From contig NZ_CP122312.1 of assembly GCF_029814175.1 (NCBI RefSeq), positions 744,001 to 808,000 on the forward strand: a stretch of DNA of 64,000 nucleotides, written 5' to 3'. The stretch comes from Halospeciosus flavus (GTDB lineage Archaea; Halobacteriota; Halobacteria; Halobacteriales; Halobacteriaceae). The notes beneath the pieces are model-generated. The model was given only the letters and a program-made list of their open reading frames with translations, made no database searches and was not told where the DNA came from. This document shows, one piece after another, positions 62,332 to 64,000 of the stretch. Every line of letters begins with the position of its first letter. Positions within the stretch are counted from its first letter, which is position 1. A program made the position numbers and the translations under genes.

Positions 62332-62480
62332 GCCATATCTCCGTTATCGGCGCCATATCTCGACAACGTCGCCCATTTCTCAGTTATCGGCGCTATATCT
62401 CGGCAACGTCGTCCATATCTCGACAACGCGCTCGATAACTCAGCTATCGACGCCACATCTCGAAAACGCCGAGCACCGGT
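62332..62480 (+). repeat. Seven degenerate 19-22 bp tandem repeats
   Basis: Adjacent units share CCATATCTC at the start. Some continue CGACAACGTCG (for example 62353-62371), others CAGTTATCGGCG (62372-62392). The two types alternate at first, then mix. There are no spacers, so it is not a CRISPR. It begins about 30 nt after the btuD stop codon and ends about 60 nt before the peptidase gene. Confidence 0.6.
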
Positions 62481-62537
62481 ACCGCAGTGCTCGCCGCTCC
62501 CCCGACGTCTTTGGTGCCGGCGGCCGGAGGGGGAGGT

Positions 62538-64000
62538 ATGCGCTCTGTCGCGTCTCTGTTCGTCATCTCGTTGCTCCTCGTCTCGGCCGTCGGGCCGGTC
62601 GCGGGCGTCGCCGCACCGGACGGGTCCGTCCCCTCCGCCAGCGCCGCGACCGGGACCGCACCGGCCGAGCACCAACAGAGTTCGACCGCCGCGACGGCGG
62701 CAGTCGACACGACCGCGCAGTCGGACATCGTCCGGGACGTCACCCTCCACCTGACGCCCGACGACTCCGGTCACGTCCGCGCGGTCGTCACCTACCGACT
62801 CCCCGATTCGATGACGGCCCTCCGCGTCTACCCGAGCGACCTCCCCGAACTCCAGTCGGCCGACGGCTTCTCCCGCGAGAGCGGCCACTACGCGTGGGAC
62901 GGTACGACCGAGTCGCCGCGACTCGTCTTCCGCGTCCCGGTCAACCGCTCGCTGGAGACGTCCCGGTCCATCGACGGGGCGCGTGACACGCCCGCCAATT
63001 CGGCGGCAGCAGGGACGGTGGCGACGGCGACGGCGGCGACGGCGAGGACGACGGCGGCCCGGTCGGGTTTCTCCTTCGTCGACACGGGGTCGTGGGCCAT
63101 CGTGCCCGTCCCGCAGTTCCGGACGGAGTGGGAGTGGCGCGGGAGCGGCACCGTCCGCCTCGACCGCCGAGCGAGCGTCGCGGGGTCGGGCGCGACCGGC
63201 GGCGAGATGGCCTACCTCGGCGAGTACACCGAGTACACGGCCAGCGGGAACGGCCAGCACTTCCGCCTCGTCGTCCCGACGCCCGCGTCGATGCGCGAGT
63301 CGCCCGACGCCGTCCTCCGGGCGCTCGTGAACGCCTCGGCGATGCTCCGCGTGGGCGCCCGCGACGAGACGGTCTTCTTCGTCGCTGCGCCGACGTCCGT
63401 CCAGTGGGGACCGGCCGGTCTGGAGTACGGCGGGAGCGACGCCTGGGTGAGCGCCGATAGCCCTCTCGCCAGCGCCTCGAACGTCTGGTTCCACGAGTAC
63501 GTCCACACCCGGCAGGCCTACCGGACGACCACGCAGACGAAGTGGACCACCGAGGCCATCGCCGAGTACTACTCCGCGTTCCTGACGCTCCGACAGGACC
63601 GCATCGGCTTCGACGCGTTCCGCGACCTGCTCGCACGCGGGTCGCACTCGCCGTACGCCGGTGACGTCCTCGTCGACCCGAGCACGTGGGACGCGGGCAC
63701 GCCCTACTACAAGGGCGGACTCGTCTTCGGCGGGATCGACCGGCGGACCCGCCTGGCGACCGGGAGTCGCCACACCGCGATGGACGTCTTCGCGCAGTTG
63801 AACCGCGACACCGACCGCGTGACCGCCGACGAGTTCTACACCGCCGTCGGGGACGTCGCCGGTCCCGAGGTCCGCGAGTTCGCCGTCCGCTACACCCAGC
63901 AACCCGAAGCGCCCCGGATGTGGTCGTACGCCGAACACCGCGAGGCGTTCGGCGAGACGCCCCCGCGTATCGAGTACGGGGACGCCACCTACCGCGTCAC
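62538..64000 (+). CDS. Secreted HExxH zinc peptidase (partial)
   Basis: At least 487 residues, open at the window end. A Sec signal peptide MRSVASLFVISLLLVSAVGP is followed by a low-complexity Ala/Thr region, then a beta-rich domain with YRLPDSMTALRVYPSDLPEL. The gluzincin motif WFHEYVHTRQ has His319, Glu320 and His323; Glu339 in WTTEAIAEYY is the likely third zinc ligand, as in M1/M61-type peptidases. The Asn/Ala-rich patch 140-165 probably is disordered. It follows the repeat tract by 57 nt. Substrate unknown. Confidence 0.82.
   Translation, partial: MRSVASLFVISLLLVSAVGPVAGVAAPDGSVPSASAATGTAPAEHQQSSTAATAAVDTTAQSDIVRDVTLHLTPDDSGHVRAVVTYRLPDSMTALRVYPSDLPELQSADGFSRESGHYAWDGTTESPRLVFRVPVNRSLETSRSIDGARDTPANSAAAGTVATATAATARTTAARSGFSFVDTGSWAIVPVPQFRTEWEWRGSGTVRLDRRASVAGSGATGGEMAYLGEYTEYTASGNGQHFRLVVPTPASMRESPDAVLRALVNASAMLRVGARDETVFFVAAPTSVQWGPAGLEYGGSDAWVSADSPLASASNVWFHEYVHTRQAYRTTTQTKWTTEAIAEYYSAFLTLRQDRIGFDAFRDLLARGSHSPYAGDVLVDPSTWDAGTPYYKGGLVFGGIDRRTRLATGSRHTAMDVFAQLNRDTDRVTADEFYTAVGDVAGPEVREFAVRYTQQPEAPRMWSYAEHREAFGETPPRIEYGDATYRV

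Noticed and set aside
62332..62480. CRISPR array
   Set aside because: The repeats are adjacent and degenerate with no spacers of constant length, and no cas gene is nearby.

Overview
This 64 kb window is chromosomal DNA of a halophilic archaeon (class Halobacteria). It is GC-rich and codes for strongly acidic proteins rich in Asp and Glu. Many genes have a TATA-like box about 26-33 nt before the start codon with no room for a leader. The gene content is archaeal: Orc1/Cdc6, a TFB-like cyclin protein, Nop5/fibrillarin, Gar1, SRP19, aEF-1beta, DacZ, GHMP-type shikimate kinase, UPF0282, ubiquitin-like SAMP proteins and PGF-CTERM anchoring. The genus cannot be fixed from the sequence. About 70 protein genes and three tRNAs (Leu-TAG, Thr-TGT, Ser-TGA) are packed tightly, often with 4-nt stop/start overlaps. 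I saw no transposase, integrase, rRNA or CRISPR array.

Layout. 0-4 kb: LarA-like (DUF2088) gene, tRNA-Leu, then a probable replication origin: an orc1/cdc6 gene flanked by six copies of an ORB-like repeat, followed by a small TFB-like gene. 4-12.2 kb: coaD, an HTH regulator, thrC, UPF0282 hydrolase, gshA, the box C/D RNP pair fibrillarin-nop5, a YwbE-like protein, a membrane protein, and a zinc-finger microprotein with aEF-1beta. 12.2-20 kb: two ubiquitin-like proteins next to an aldehyde:ferredoxin oxidoreductase, dacZ-mscS (c-di-AMP synthesis and osmotic channel), an acyltransferase, small regulators and an XPD-type helicase. 20-24.3 kb: hypothetical and nuclease-fold-like genes, tRNA-Thr, GNAT and pgk.

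24.4-30.3 kb holds a branched-chain-amino-acid-type ABC system (livH-livM-livG-livF) with cspA between it and a convergent substrate-binding protein whose two halves are in swapped order, an apparent circular permutation. 30-37 kb: CBS/zinc-ribbon protein, udk, DUF5785, tRNA-Ser, uracil-DNA glycosylase and a lipoprotein. 36-54 kb carries five aromatic amino acid genes (aroC, aroA, tyrA, chorismate mutase, archaeal aroK) mixed with an alkaline-phosphatase-family enzyme, an M24 peptidase, a response regulator with a degenerate kinase domain, an Rsm22-like methyltransferase, surE, and an inorganic-carbon module (Lrp regulator, dabB, dabA, beta-carbonic anhydrase). 54-64 kb: methyltransferase, DUF3054, ornithine cyclodeaminase family, presenilin-like protease, gar1-srp19, a BtuF/BtuC/BtuD uptake system with divergent promoters, a degenerate tandem-repeat tract and a secreted HExxH peptidase cut by the window end.

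The observations most worth following up are the permuted LivK, the ORB-like array, the dab-carbonic anhydrase module in an archaeon, a 28/30-identical palindromic element present twice, and the 54-bp tandem duplication inside btuF.
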